Shown here piece after piece: positions 1 to 11,468 of a DNA stretch of 64,000 bases. The translations under genes were made by a program, and so were the position numbers. The stretch covers positions 5,531,488 to 5,595,487 of the forward strand of contig OZ004585.1 of assembly GCA_963924555.1 (NCBI GenBank). Direction: 5' to 3'. How positions within the stretch are numbered: position 1 is the first letter of the stretch; every line of letters starts with the position of its first letter. The notes beneath the pieces are model-generated. The model saw only the letters and a list, made by a program, of their open reading frames with translations, did no database searches and had not been told where the DNA came from. Origin of the DNA: Crambe crambe. Lineage: Eukaryota > Porifera > Demospongiae > Poecilosclerida > Crambeidae.

Positions 1-1161
1 CAGCAGAAATCAGCAGCAGTCAGTAAGTTGATCCCTTGCTCCTGCTCCTTCAGCGTGACTGGCGCATGATCGCGTGCCCCGCATAATTATACACATTAAA
101 CTCGCGAGGGAGTGGCCGATAGTGCCATTGTTAACTTCATTTAAAGAGCAATTATATTGAAAGGAGATCAATATTCACTCCTTTCAAGGCAGTTAAAGTG
201 ATGCTCTGCCCCTACAGCTCACAGAATAGTACAAGTATGCTAAGGGAAAGGTATTGAAGAAGTGAAGAGTCAGAGAGTTGAAGTTGGAGAGCCTGAGGAA
301 GGAAGCTATTAATTATTTGTAACTTTTTTACTTGTAATTATAATTATGAGTACCTATCATTGCTCATTATACATTAATTTTATTTGATTGATTTGAAAGA
401 AAGGCCACAATGACTTTTGGTATTAAAATTAGACATAGATTCATTCTTATTAAGCTAGGTAACCGAAGTTATCTGCCAGTTTCTGCTCAGTTCTCCCTCA
501 TCAGTATTATTCCAATACTTCCAGCTTTTGGCTGTTGGATTTTGACACCATCCACCTCAAGAATTCGGCTCAGTCAGCTGTCCTGTGGACCCTATGGATA
601 TTAAGGGGGAAATATAGTAAGCTTGCCATCTCATACTATAATACACTAGGGCATAGATTTACTGTATAAAATAAATAATTATTAGCTCAGAATTTCAAGT
701 TTATTCCTACAAATACTATACTGTAGTGGTTAATGGGACTGCATTCCCCCTCACGCTTGATGGAATCAATTGCTGTTGCCCATTTTCTGATCAAAAGGCA
801 TGTAAACATTAGCTACATGGAATAGTAATGTTAGTTTTTATAATTATTAGCTGACATATATTGTCTCTAGCATTTGCAAGTGGTGTTAAAACTGTGATCC
901 CTCTCCCAAGAAATAGATTAACAATATTGCAACTGTATTAGTTATTTCGGGGAAAGAGTAGAACAGTAAATGGAATTGGTGCATTTGTTTTCTATACAAT
1001 AGTCATCCTATGGCATAAGTCTTACCTCACGGATCTTGTCAGAACAGCAACTTTGACAAAAGTACTATGTCTATCAGCTGTCAACGCGCCTCGGTTGTTA
1101 GTTGCTAATGAGAGCACGTGATCCGTTTCCAATCCCGTAAAACCTCTTATTTCTATGATGG
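1..1161. repeat. Right part of a TIR repeat family (copy 1)
   Basis: Positions about 157-1161 match 20246-21231 closely, for example the foldback TTGAAAGGAG...CTCCTTTCAA near 157-188. The right terminal inverted repeat is at about 1124-1161. The left terminus would lie before the window. A block of about 380 bp (about 632-1008) is in the opposite orientation relative to the second copy. No coding potential was recognised; the 64-aa ORF at 410 lies inside the repeat and is not conserved as an ORF in the other copy. Confidence 0.75.
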
Positions 1162-2275
1162 CAGTTAATGATGGCAGTTAATAAGGTGGATAGTAACACC
1201 GATTATAACAGTTTCATCTCTACTTGGCAGGTATGATCAAATTTTTTGCCAATTTAGACATACCGTATAGCTGGAAATATTGACGGGATATATATTATAC
1301 GATTTCCCCCCAAAAATGTTTTTGACGGTATTTTATTTGGCGGGTCCATGGTGACGCACAAAAATTCAAATCGACCATTGCACATGCATGCGCACAGATG
1401 TCCCATCTATGTGGATGATTTATTGTAGTCTGAAAAAATATGGATCGAGTCCTCCAACTGTGTGAGGGCCCATCAAATCTATAAGAATTCATGGACTCCA
1501 ACTCTTCGAGAAGAATTGGACTGTAGGAGAGAGGCTGATAACAGTAACAATCCTGATGCTGTTGCCGTTATTAGGATGTCTGCAATTGTTGGACATGCCT
1601 ACACCTACGTACATCGCTGCAAGGTGTAGCCAAAAAGGGATAATATGGCAGCAGCGATGTAAGGTTTACGTCAATTTTATGACAGTTAGCAGAGCACAGT
1701 GACAAATGCAGTCCATGTAGTGATGTAGGGTTTGTCAATTCTGTGACAGTTAGCGGAGCAAATGCAGTACATAGCCAGCACCTTGTTTCCATACTTTTTA
1801 TAGTCATGTACTCCAACCTATATCACTATTTCATTTAAAAGAATGTTTTTACTCTCATATGAACCTGCACTGAGGGTTTGCACTTTAGTGCTTTGCATTA
1901 ACTAATGAATTGTTCATGACAAACGTTATACTGGCAATAGATATCATGTTATCCTGCAAAATAGCTACTCTCATTTTGTTTGTCATCATCTTTTTTCTTC
2001 TTTTTTTGAGTTTGAAACTTTGCAACAGCTTCCACCTTAGCCTCCTCCAATCACATGTCCAAGGTAAATACATTCACTATAATCTGAAGCTACCCGACAT
2101 ACGTATATGTAGGGATTGTTGGCTGGATATACAGAACAAAGATTGATCCCATTTCCATCCTTCTTGTTTCCTTACTTTTTTGAGCAGTGGTCATCCCTAC
2201 ATCTTTTTTCACTTCATGAAATGCTTTTCCCTTACTTGTAATATTATTGCTGTGATTCTTGAGTTTGATGATGGG

Positions 2276-2794
2276 CAGTGGCGGATTTAGGGTGGTTCCT
2301 AGGGTTCCATGGAACCCCCCTTTCATACAATAAGGCTGGCAGAATCTTGGCAGAGACTCTAAGCAACTTATAAGAGTCTCCTAACCTACGCACTACTAAT
2401 TCGATCTTCTTATTCTACGATCGATCGCGGGCTCCGCCTTTTCCGGAACTGTTTAGCTAGAAAGGGAATTTCCCACTGCTACGTGTTGTTTATAAGCACC
2501 AACAGCTAGCGGTGGATTGCATGTCGCTTGACACTAGTACTTCAGCCAGCAAGGTCACATGGACCAATCAGATTCATGCTGACATCATATCATTGCCTAC
2601 AAATCTGATTGGTCCATGTGACCTCGGTGGCTGAAGTACTAGTGTCAAGCAACCTGTATACAGCCTATAGTGGGTAGAGTTTAACCAAAAGGGTGTGGTT
2701 AGGTAAAGTGGGCGTGGCTAAGCTAAAAAATTTTCCGCGCTTATGCATGGATACAATTGGAACCCTCCTTTCCATTTTTCTAGATCCACCACTG
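2276..2794. mobile_element. hAT-type MITE, 519 bp, with 5-bp TSD
   Basis: The element begins CAGTGGCGGATTTAG and ends CTAGATCCACCACTG, imperfect inverted repeats of the CAG...CTG type common in hAT transposons. The 5-mer ATGGG flanks both sides (2271-2275 and 2795-2799), as expected of a 5-bp target duplication. It encodes no protein. Its 3' portion is related to 13161-13356. A 49-bp inverted repeat with a short loop lies inside it. Confidence 0.8.
2526..2650. repeat. Long hairpin inside the hAT MITE
   Basis: The arms 2526-2574 and 2602-2650 are near-perfect reverse complements (outer ends GCTTGACACTAGTACTTCAG and its complement) around a 27-bp spacer. A transcript would fold into an almost uninterrupted 49-bp stem. 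Part of the arm, ACTAGTGTCAAGCAACCT, recurs at 13161. Confidence 0.8.
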
Positions 2795-3145
2795 ATGGGT
2801 ACGGGTAAGGGGTTACTTGACTCACTCACTTATTGCTGAAGGGGGAGTGAAGAGTAGGGATTTAAGTTGGGTGATATAATATAGGTGTGGTTATTGAAAT
2901 TAGGAGGGCTAGGAGTGATAGGAATGCTATGGCTATCCCTACTCCACTTTTTATTTAGAAGAATTTTTTTGCGCTCATATTACTTTACCTAGATTGGTTG
3001 TGCTTATTATATAAATGAGGGTCTTACCACTGAACTACACATGCAATAGTAAAATTCATTATTCAATTAGCCATAGGTTGTGTATAGCTATATAGCTATC
3101 TGTCATTAGCTAAACAAGTTTGCCTGAACTGCAGTTCCTTCTACC

Positions 3146-5345
3146 ATGAATGATAATCCCTTGTGCAAGTGTGGAAAGCAAGCTGTCCTCAGGACTGTAC
3201 GCAAAGAAGGTGTGAACAAAGGTAGGCTTAACTAGTACTATAGGCCATACCGTCAGCCATGTTCCTTTGCTTGGCCTAGCGGTACAATGCTCAGTAAAAT
3301 TATTGACAGAAGTGTGAATGGGATCAAATCTGCTTTAATGAGTGTCATCAGTATAAAATAATGATATTCATAGATTCATAATAGATTCTTTTCCTTTTCA
3401 TGCCTACCTACCTACCCTATTGTTCTAGCTGAGCTGCCTAAGAAACAACTAATCAATTTGGGATGGCCTAACTAAGAATTCTATCTCCTATAGGTAGGAA
3501 ATTCTACAACTGCCCTGACTCTATGAAGAAAAGTGATTGTAAATTCTTCTTGTGGGCTGATAATCCCTTATGCAAGTGTGGAAAGCAAGCTGTCCTCAGG
3601 ACTGTACGCAAAGAAGGTGTGAACAAAGGTAGGCCATAGCTAGTACTATAGCTAAGGCCATACCAAATTTTCTTGGGCCCTACCTACCCAATTCTACAGT
3701 ACGGTATAGCACTCTGTTTTCGAGGCACTAATATTTTTAAGATACCTATTTCTAAATTATTTCGCGGAATAATTTTGATCATTAAAATTTTAAACCCCGC
3801 CTAAAAAATGAAAAATAATATAGTGCGAACACATAGAACTGTGTGCTTTTGCAGCTCCCCTTGATGGTAGATGCTGTCTCACTCCGAGAATTTTTCGGAC
3901 GAAAATCTAGTGTATGGCCCTCCCTGCTTCAACATGGTAGAGACTTTCGAATTTGCTGCTTCAATAGAAGAGAATGAGATATTTACCACTAGGATCTAGT
4001 AGTGGAAGATTTGTAGTTGCTTTGAAGGATTTGTAGAGATGAAATAACGACGGAGAGACGTAACAGCTGCACTGTACTACAGTTTATCCATTGCACGTGC
4101 GCATACATAACATCATAGATTGTATAGACTACGTAACTGGGATTGCAAACGTCCCATACAATCTGTGTGGTATAATCCGTATTGTGGTGCGTGGTAGAGC
4201 TGAAAAGCTTAACGTGGAGGAATCGACCTCTCAAAGTTCAGAAGTAAGTCCATAGCATAGCTAGTAACTTCACCACCTTACTTGAGGAAAAAGCAAATTT
4301 TTTGCTGCTAAGACATCCATACCAGCCTGTTTTAGCCTGTTTTGGCTGTGTGTACCTGTATCCTCTTATATGAAAGAATAAATATTCAACTTACAGTTTC
4401 AGAGTTTAGTATACACTCTACTTCATGCCCTCATACCTAATGTAGTGAACTTTGCATTTATTTAAGAGTTTCAGCCAATAGTTCACATTAGCTGGGTGTG
4501 TCTTTGCATACTTTTTTGAAAAAGGTAAGTTGTTTCTAGTGACCCCAATTTATATTCATAACAAGTAGTTATTCCTTCATGCCCTGCACATTCCCTTGCC
4601 AAGAAAAGCTCAATGATTAGAGTACATTAATTTTAATATTATATTCCTCAGGGATGATCGACTGATAGGGAAGTTTCAATATCTTCACTCATAGTTCGGG
4701 CAGAGAACAAGAAGGTGCAGAGGTGAAGAAGAACCTGAAAGAAATCACCAGGATCAATGGCTGCACACTTAATACCCAAATTTGATAATTATTGTCTTTT
4801 TTCCTATTGGGCATGTGCAATGAGGAGTGGCCGGGCAGTTTATATTGCGTTTCCAATCTCAGTTACGTAGTCAATACAATCTATGATAACATGTGGCAAA
4901 AATTAATTATTCGAGGCAGAATTTTTTTTGAGCTAAATCCATGAAAACCTCGAAAATAAAGTCGATACATAATCAATTTTTCAGCACATTGCACATTTCA
5001 TTTAAAATCAGCCAGCTTCCTTTGGTGGTACAGTGCTCAAAGGCAGTAGAATGTTGACAGAAGTGTAAATGGAATGAAAACTGCTTTGATGCTTTTTGAT
5101 GATAGTCATCAGTATAAAATAGTGATATTCATAGATTCTTTTCCTTTTCATGCCTACTTACCTACCCTATTGTTTGAGCTGAGCCGCCTGAGAAACAACT
5201 AATCAATTTGGGATGGCTAACTAAGATTTTTTGAATTAAACTAACCTCTTTCTCCTATTGTATATGTATAGGTAAGAAATTCTACAACTGCCCTGACTCT
5301 CTGAAGAAAAATCATTGTAAATTCTTCTTGTGGGCTGATGATTAA
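3146..5345 (+). CDS. Tandem GRF zinc-finger protein (3 exons visible)
   Basis: Three exons join in frame: 3146-3221, 3494-3628 and 5272-5345 (stop TAA 5343-5345), all at phase 1 with GT/AG borders, giving 94 residues from the ATG at 3146. The product holds two GRF fingers, each with CKCGK, then TVRKEG.NKG, then FYNCPDS, then CKFFLWAD. GRF fingers are known in TOP3A, NEIL3, APEX2 and TTF2, where they bind single-stranded nucleic acid; TOP3A and NEIL3 end in paired GRF fingers. The ATG may be internal: an acceptor at 3134 would fit the same phase, so this could be the 3' end of a larger gene with upstream exons outside the window or unrecognised. Intron 2 (3629-5271) holds a TIR element. Domain call is firm; gene identity is not. 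Confidence 0.82.
4112..4887. mobile_element. Non-autonomous TIR element in the GRF gene intron
   Basis: Forty-base inverted repeats at 4112-4151 and 4848-4887 begin ATCATAGATTGTAT and end near GGGATTG(C/G)AAACG. The trinucleotide AAC flanks both ends and may be a 3-bp target duplication. No ORF of a transposase is seen. The inner TIR motif GGATTGGAAAC also occurs in the elements at 19590-21232 and 44254-45597. Confidence 0.7.
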
Positions 5346-5435
5346 GCCACACCAAGTAGCCTTATGTGTGAGTGATTTCATGCTTGCACATTAGGGTTCA
5401 CTTTGCACATGCAGTCATATATAATTATCTCTTAC

Positions 5436-5809
5436 TGTGATGGACTCATTGACAGTTTGTATGTGTGTAAGTGTGAGTTAAAATTATTATTCTGTAGTGT
5501 GGTTTAATTAGTTGTGCATGTCTAAACCTGTTCTGTATTCTGCTGTCCTGTCATCTGTGTGGTTGTAATTTGTGTGCGAGAATTTTCCTGTTTTTCTGTA
5601 TCAATGCGTGTTTTTTCATGTTAGTTGAGTTTTGTATAAAAGTAGAGTTCTAGAGTTTGTTTGGCAGAGTTGTTTCAGAGTTTTAGAGAGTTTTAGTGAG
5701 AGAGTTTTTTCTAGCTAGTTGAGTTTTGTTAGCCCTTTGATTAAAATAGTTACTAATCTGATTCTGGGTAGTCTAGATCTCTAGTTGGTAGCATACTCGA
5801 TCTACTACA
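5436..5809 (+). repeat. 5' LTR of gypsy-1 (374 bp)
   Basis: Direct repeat of 10348-10715. The 3' copy lacks 6 bp in the GTGTGT tract (near 10374) and has a few substitutions. A TATAAAAG box at about 5636 and a candidate leader follow. Positions 5443-5558 are identical to 34768-34883 in the gypsy-2 LTR. Confidence 0.93.
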
Positions 5810-5882
5810 CTTGGTGGCAGCGGTGGGATACATCGACGACTAGTTTGGGTCAGGATCCCACAAAAGAAATCTACGAGATTGG

Positions 5883-7058
5883 ATGACTACAAGATCAGGA
5901 AGAGGCTACAGACCAGAGACAATGGCAAACGAAGAAAGTGGATCAATGGACATGGCTCAGATGGTGCGAGTCCTGCTGGAGGATCGGCAGAAGCGTGACC
6001 AAGAGCTAGCTGAACAACGCAGGCTCAGAAAAGAGGAAAATGCTAAACGCGAGGAGGAGATTCGTGAAGAACGCCGACGACGTGAGGAAGAGACGGCTAA
6101 ACGTGAGGAAGAGATCCGTGAAGAACGTCGAAGACGTGACGAAGAAGCGACTAAGCGGGAAGAAGAGACTCGAATACAAATGGAGCTACTTCGAGGTCTT
6201 CTTGAAGGAGTGCAGAGACAAGGAGAAGCCGCAATGACAAGAGCTGAGCGGGAAAAAGACGTCAAACTTACGAAATTGACAGAAGACGACGATATCGAGG
6301 CGTACCTTACGACCTTCAAGAGGTTAATGAGTGCCTACGAAGTGCCTGAAGTACGCTGGGCCTTCAAACTCGCCCCACAGTTGGTGGGAAAAGCTCAGCG
6401 AGCATATGCTGCTCTAGCTGTAGCTGATGCTGGAGACTACAAGAGAGTCAAAGCTGCAATATTGAAGCATTACGACATAACAGATGATAATTATCGTCGA
6501 AGATTTCGAGCTGCGACACTGAAGCCAAAGGAGACGTACAAGGAGCTACAAGTGAGAATGGAAGATCTGGTAACAAAGTGGCTGAAGACGTATGAGACCG
6601 TAGAGAAGATCAAGGATCAGATCATTCTGGAGCAACTTTTGAATACCTTCGCTGAAGACACCCGAGTGTTCGTGAAAGAGCGGAAACCAAAGACAAGTGA
6701 TGAAGCATGTAAACTAGCAGATGATTTCATGACTGCAAGAGAAGAACTTAAGAAGGAGAGAGGCCGGGAAAGTGACAAGAAGCCGCAAGGAGACAGACAA
6801 TCTATTCGATGTAATAAATGCAAGAAACTGGGACACATTGCACGAGACTGTCGACAGATGCCGAATGGAAAGCCAGAGGTAAAGAAAGAGAGAGAAGATG
6901 CTGAGAAATCCCTGAAGCCGAAACGAGATCCGAGTGTTACAATTGTCATCAAAAGGGCCATTATTCATCCAACTGCCCGAAGAATGCTCTGTTTTGTCAT
7001 GATCCACTCAATCAGAGAAAGTCCTGCAGACTTGTCTGGATCTGTTGAAGAGAAGTAG
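5883..7058 (+). pseudogene. gag: Gag of gypsy-1
   Basis: The ATG at 5883 opens MTTRSGRGYRPE, which matches the gypsy-2 Gag start MTTRSGRTYR. Residues about 30-100 are a charged coiled-coil-like stretch of R/E/K repeats built from a local duplication (REEE.REERRRR units). A retrotransposon-gag-type core follows (LTEDDDIEAYLTTFKRLM...), then a zinc knuckle CNKCKKLGHIARDC. A second knuckle (CYNCHQKGHYSSNC, about 6938-6980) is readable only in a shifted frame, and the main frame resumes before an in-frame TAG at 7056-7058. In gypsy-2 the same frame runs straight into protease, so this TAG is probably a mutation. Confidence 0.85.
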
Positions 7059-10000
7059 GCTGACAACATCCTACTGGATACTGGCTGTGGCAGATCCATG
7101 GTTCGAAAGGACCTAGTACCAGAAGAGAAAATTTTGGAGGGGGAAGCCGTTGCTATACGATGTGCTCATGGTGATACTGTCCTTTATCCTTTAGCACAGG
7201 TTGAAGTCACTGTGGATGACCAGACCATTGGGATCAAAGCAGCTGTAGCTGGTTCTCTACCAATGGATGTCTTGCTGGGGACAGATGTACCAGAGCTGGG
7301 AGAACTACTGGGTCTTAATCTACAGCCATCCAATGTCCTTGCTACTACTACCCGTTCACAGGCAAAGAAGCAGATGGAGCAAGAGCTGGACTTACAACAG
7401 AAGGATGAACTCTCTGGAGCCAGGCTAACCAGTTTGGGAGCCGCCTGCGATACAGAAGAGGAGCCATTTCAAAACTTGGACGACGAGCTCTTTGGAACCA
7501 GTCAAGAGAAGGTGTACCAAACTCGGAGCAAGAAGAGACATGACAGACACAAGCACTGGGAACCTGGTCAGGAGCCTGAAGCAGAGCAACTGGAGGAAGA
7601 ATTGATACCCCATGCTATGGATATAGCTACTGGTGAGATGAAAATTTTACAAAAGGCGGCCAAGAACCAACCATGTGGATCTGGAGTAGGATTTTTTGAG
7701 AGAGACGAACTACTCTATCGTCGGTGGATTCCAGCAGGCCGAGACAAAGAATGTATGGCAGTGGATCAACTGGTGGTTCCAACACAGTGTAGGAAAACTA
7801 TACTTAATCTTGCTCACAGCATTCCTCTTTCAGGTCACCTGGGAAAGGAGAAAACCACCAGACAGATCCTTCAACATTTCTACTGGCCCACCCTCTACCG
7901 AGATGTAGCAGAATATTGTCGATCCTGTGGAGCTTGTCAGAAGACATCACATCGCCGACCACCGAAGGCACCGCTAGTCCCTCTACCTATCATCGATGAA
8001 CTATTTAGTCGGATTGCAATGGACATTGTTGGTCCATTACCAAGAAGTCGATCTGGAAACAAGTACGTTTTAGTGCTATGTGACTATGCCACACGGTACC
8101 CTGAGGCCATTCCTTTGAAAAGCATTGATGCTAGTCATGTGGCTGAGGAATTGGTAAAGCTATTTGCTAGGGTTGGAATCCCGGAGGAGATACTGACGGA
8201 CCAAGGGACTAACTTCACCTCGCAACTCTTGACAGAAATCTACCACCTACTGCATATCCACCCCATCCGGACCACCCCCTATCATCCGCAGACGGACGGA
8301 TGAGTGGAGCGCTTTAACCAAACTCTCAAAGGAATGCTCCGGAAAGCAGCAGTGAAAGAGGGTAAAGATTGGGATAAACTTATTCCTTATTTACTTTTTG
8401 CATACAGGGAAGTCCCTCAATCTTCAACTGGTTTCTCACCTTTCGAACTCCTATATGGCCGGACAGTCCGAGGACCACTAGACATTCTCCGAGAATCATG
8501 GGTAGCGGATAAGAAGAGCGATGAGAGTGTGGTATCTCATGTACTTGCAATACGGGAGAAGATGGAGAAAATGACAGAGATCGTGAAGGAGAAGCTCACT
8601 TCATCCCAACGTGTGCAGAAGCAATGGTATGATCGAAATTCCAGGGACCGGACATTTGATCCAGGTAACCAGGTTCTAATTCTACTACCGACTTCAAGCA
8701 ATAAGTTGCTGGCTCAATGGCAAGGTCCCTACGAGATAATCAAGAAGATGGGGAAACTTGACTACATGGTCAAGCTTCATGACAGAAGAAAGAAATTCAA
8801 GGTTTATCATGTTAACATGTTACGAAAATGGCATGTTCCAATTGCTACAGCTTGTTACTCTGAAGAGCTATCAGAGGATCATGAGGATATACCTACTTGG
8901 GAGGAGATCAATCCAGTTGGGGTTGGCAATGTCAAACTGGGGGAGAAGTTAACTGACAAACAAGCAGAGCAGATACAGAAGCTGCTAGGAGAGTACTCAA
9001 GAGTATTTCAGGCTAAACCTGGATGTACACACCTTGCAGAACATCATATCCGAACAAAAGATGCAGTTCCAATCAAACTCCCACCATATCGTCTCCCACA
9101 TGCGAAACCGTAAAAACTGAACTAGACGAGATGTTGAAGGATGGCATCATAGAACCCTCTCGAAGTGAATGGAGTTTTCCACTTGTAATCGTGAAGAAGT
9201 CAGATGGATCTTTGAGACTCTGTGTGGATTACAGACGGCTTAACCAGATATCTGAATTCGATGCATATCCGATGCCCAGAGTTGAAGACATAATCGATCG
9301 AATAGGAAGATCACAATTTATTTCTACCATGGACCTGACTAGAGGATATTGGCAGGTGCCTGTAGCTGCAGAGGACAAGCCGAAAACTGCTTTTGTGACT
9401 CCATTTGGGCTCTTTCAGTACAACGTGATGCCATTTGGATTGAAGGGAGCCCCAGCGACCTTTCAAAGGTTAATGGATCAAGTGCTACATGGACTGGAGT
9501 TTGCAGGAGTCTACATTGACGATCTGATTATATTCAGTGAAACTTTGGAAGAACACCTCACCCATCTCAAGACCGTATTGGACAAGCTCAAAGAAGCTGG
9601 GCTCACTGCCAAAGCGACGAAGTGTACATTTGGTGCTTCACACTGTACGTATCTTGGACATATTGTTGGAAGTGGATTCGTAAAACCAATCGAGTCAAAG
9701 GCAGCAGCTATTGAATCTTTCAAAGTCCCTCAAACGAAGAAAGACCTCCGAACATTTCTGGGAATGGCGGGTTACTATCGGCGTTTCATTCATGACTATT
9801 CAGCGATAGCAGCACCCCTCACTGATCTGACCAAGAAATCTCAGCCAAGCAAAATTTCCTGGACTCCAGAATGCGACACAGCATTCAAAGAGCTAAAGAA
9901 GCTCCTTTCTTCATCTCCTATCCTGAGAAGTCCAGACTTCAACGCACCCTTTGTGCTACAGACAGATGCGTCTGATCTTGGGATCGGGGCAGTATTGAGT

Positions 10001-10318
10001 CAGAAAACTGAGAATGGAGAAGAGCACCCAGTTGCCTATTGGAGCAGGAAACTTCTACCTCGGGAAAGGCGTTACTCTACAATCGAGAAAGAGTGCTTAG
10101 TAATCAAGTTAGCCGTACAAGCCTTCCATGTGTATTTATTGGGAAAACAGTTTACCATTGAAACTGACCATCATGCATTGGTCTGGATGGACAGACTAAA
10201 GACTTCGAACAATCGTTTGGCTCGATGGAGCATTGCACTCCAACCCTTTGATTTCACAGTGGTACACAGATCTGGCAAGAAAAATGCCAATGCTGATTCG
10301 CTATCCCGTATGCAATAA
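7059..10318 (+). pseudogene. pol: Pol of gypsy-1 (PR-INT-RT-RH), broken
   Basis: Protease motif DTGCGRSMV occurs at about 7078-7105. Integrase follows: an H-H-C-C zinc module (HSIPLSGH ... CRSCGAC, about 7818-7937) and catalytic core motifs MDIVGPLP, TDQGTNF and the FAYREVP region. An in-frame TGA at 8301-8303 lies just before VERFNQTLK. Pol then continues to a frameshift at about 9098, after LPPYRLPH. The RT (LCVDYRRLN, YWQVPV, YIDDLIIF at about 9511-9534) and RNase H (TDASD, ETDHHALVW, ANADSLSRMQ) follow to the TAA at 10316-10318. One stop and one frameshift make it non-functional. It is similar in protein but diverged in DNA from gypsy-2. Confidence 0.92.
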
Positions 10319-10347
10319 ACAAGTTTATTGTCTAAAGGGGGGAGGAG
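10313..10347 (+). promoter_or_regulatory. Palindrome at the pol stop plus polypurine tract, gypsy-1
   Basis: CAATAAAC (10313-10320) and GTTTATTG (10323-10330) are perfect complements around AA. The pol stop TAA lies inside the left arm. The polypurine tract 10334-10347 and the 3' LTR follow directly. Gypsy-2 has a palindrome of different sequence in the same place. Confidence 0.7.
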
Positions 10348-10715
10348 TGTGATGGACTCATTGACAGTTTGTATGTGTGTGAGTTAAAATTATTATTCTG
10401 TAGTGTGGTTTAATTAGTTGTGCATGTCTAAACCTGTTCTGTATTCTGCTGTCCTGTCATCTGTGTGGTTGTAATTTGTGTGCGAGAATTTTCCTGTTTT
10501 TCTGTATCAATGCGTGTTTTTTCATGTTAGTTGAGTTTTGTATAAAAGTAGAGTTCTAGAGTTTGTTTGGCAGAGTTGTTTCAGAGTTTTAGAGAGTTTT
10601 AGTGAGAGAGTTTTTTCTAGCTAGTTGAGTTTTGTTAGCCCTTTGATTAAAATAGTTACTAATCTGATTCTGGGTAGTCTAGATCTCTAGTTGGTAGCAT
10701 ACTCGGTCTACTACA
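10348..10715 (+). repeat. 3' LTR of gypsy-1 (368 bp)
   Basis: Starts TGTGATGGACTC and ends CTACTACA. The sequence directly after it (GAAAGGAAAAAAAAGTTGGG) matches 42055 onward in gene C's first intron, so the element borders the segmental duplication. Confidence 0.93.
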
Positions 10716-11468
10716 GAAAGGAAAAAAAAGTTGGGAAGGTAGTAAGGTAAATATTGAACTTGTAAATGTTTCAAAACCTTAGCTGCCACTCAAATTGACA
10801 ATGATAGTTGTAGCTTCCTACTGTGGCTTAATTCTCGTTGCTGAGTAACTGCAGATAGCTATATACAGTAAGTAAGAGTAAAAGATAGGAAACTTGCTTA
10901 GTAATTTTGATTCTCATCCTCCTATGTATGCATGCAAACTGATTGGGTTATGATGACTAGCTATACATGTACTATGGAGTTGCTACACTTAATAACATTA
11001 GCTAAATTCTTGGAGAAAGTTCATGTGCTAGCTCCCATGAAGAACTTAAAGGCCAGAGCAGGAGTACACTGATTAAATACATGTGCAAGAATATGCAGTT
11101 CCTTTCCTGTATACATATATAGTCTAATATAATTGCACACAGAACTAATGAATCAACTCTGATTATGCTGCATGTATATATTATGATAATTATTATTCCC
11201 AAAAATAAAGGTTTTTTAACTGTGCTTGTTTAATTGCTTAATCACTGTTTTACTATTGTTGTTGCTAGTGCATCCAAAAATGTCTCCATGCTTCAGCCAG
11301 CTCTGAAATAATGTGCCTCATCCCTTAGAATGGGATTTCCCCACTCAATTTAAGTCACATCAAATTCTGAATCCTGCATGAATTTCACTTAGCTACTGTT
11401 CTGTTCAGCTTATATTTAGAACTATAGGGCCAGCTAACTTATACACTAGCTACATTATATTGCTGCAG
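10716..11468. repeat. Duplicated intron sequence of the Ig-receptor unit (B copy)
   Basis: This stretch matches 42055-42600 plus 46275-47189, i.e. the intron between exons 1 and 2 of gene C. It lacks the foldback at 42119-42164, the Harbinger-like MITE at 42250-42490 and the 3.7-kb repeat cluster at about 42612-46275. It therefore shows the older, less interrupted state. The single TTA at 10779-10781 is the empty site for the MITE. No gene is seen in it. Confidence 0.8.

Larger units (their letters stand above)
5436..10715 (+). mobile_element. Gypsy-1: Gmr1-like Ty3/gypsy LTR retrotransposon, decayed
   Basis: The two LTRs (5436-5809 and 10348-10715) start TGTGATGG and end CTACA. A TGGTGGCAGCGGTGGGA primer-binding site follows the 5' LTR at 5812. 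A purine tract (AAAGGGGGGAGGAG, 10334-10347) precedes the 3' LTR. Coding order is Gag, protease, integrase, reverse transcriptase, RNase H, i.e. integrase upstream of RT as in Gmr1-type elements. Stops and shifts show it is dead. The flanking 5-mers differ (CTTAC at 5431, GAAAG at 10716), so no target duplication exists. Confidence 0.93.

Noticed and set aside
5957..6319. 120-aa Ser/Arg-rich ORF on the minus strand
   Set aside because: Antisense shadow of the charged R/E repeat region of gypsy-1 Gag; no independent support.
7056..7058. TAG between Gag and protease of gypsy-1 as a programmed readthrough stop
   Set aside because: Gypsy-2 has no stop there, and gypsy-1 carries another nonsense codon and frameshifts, so mutation is the simpler reading.
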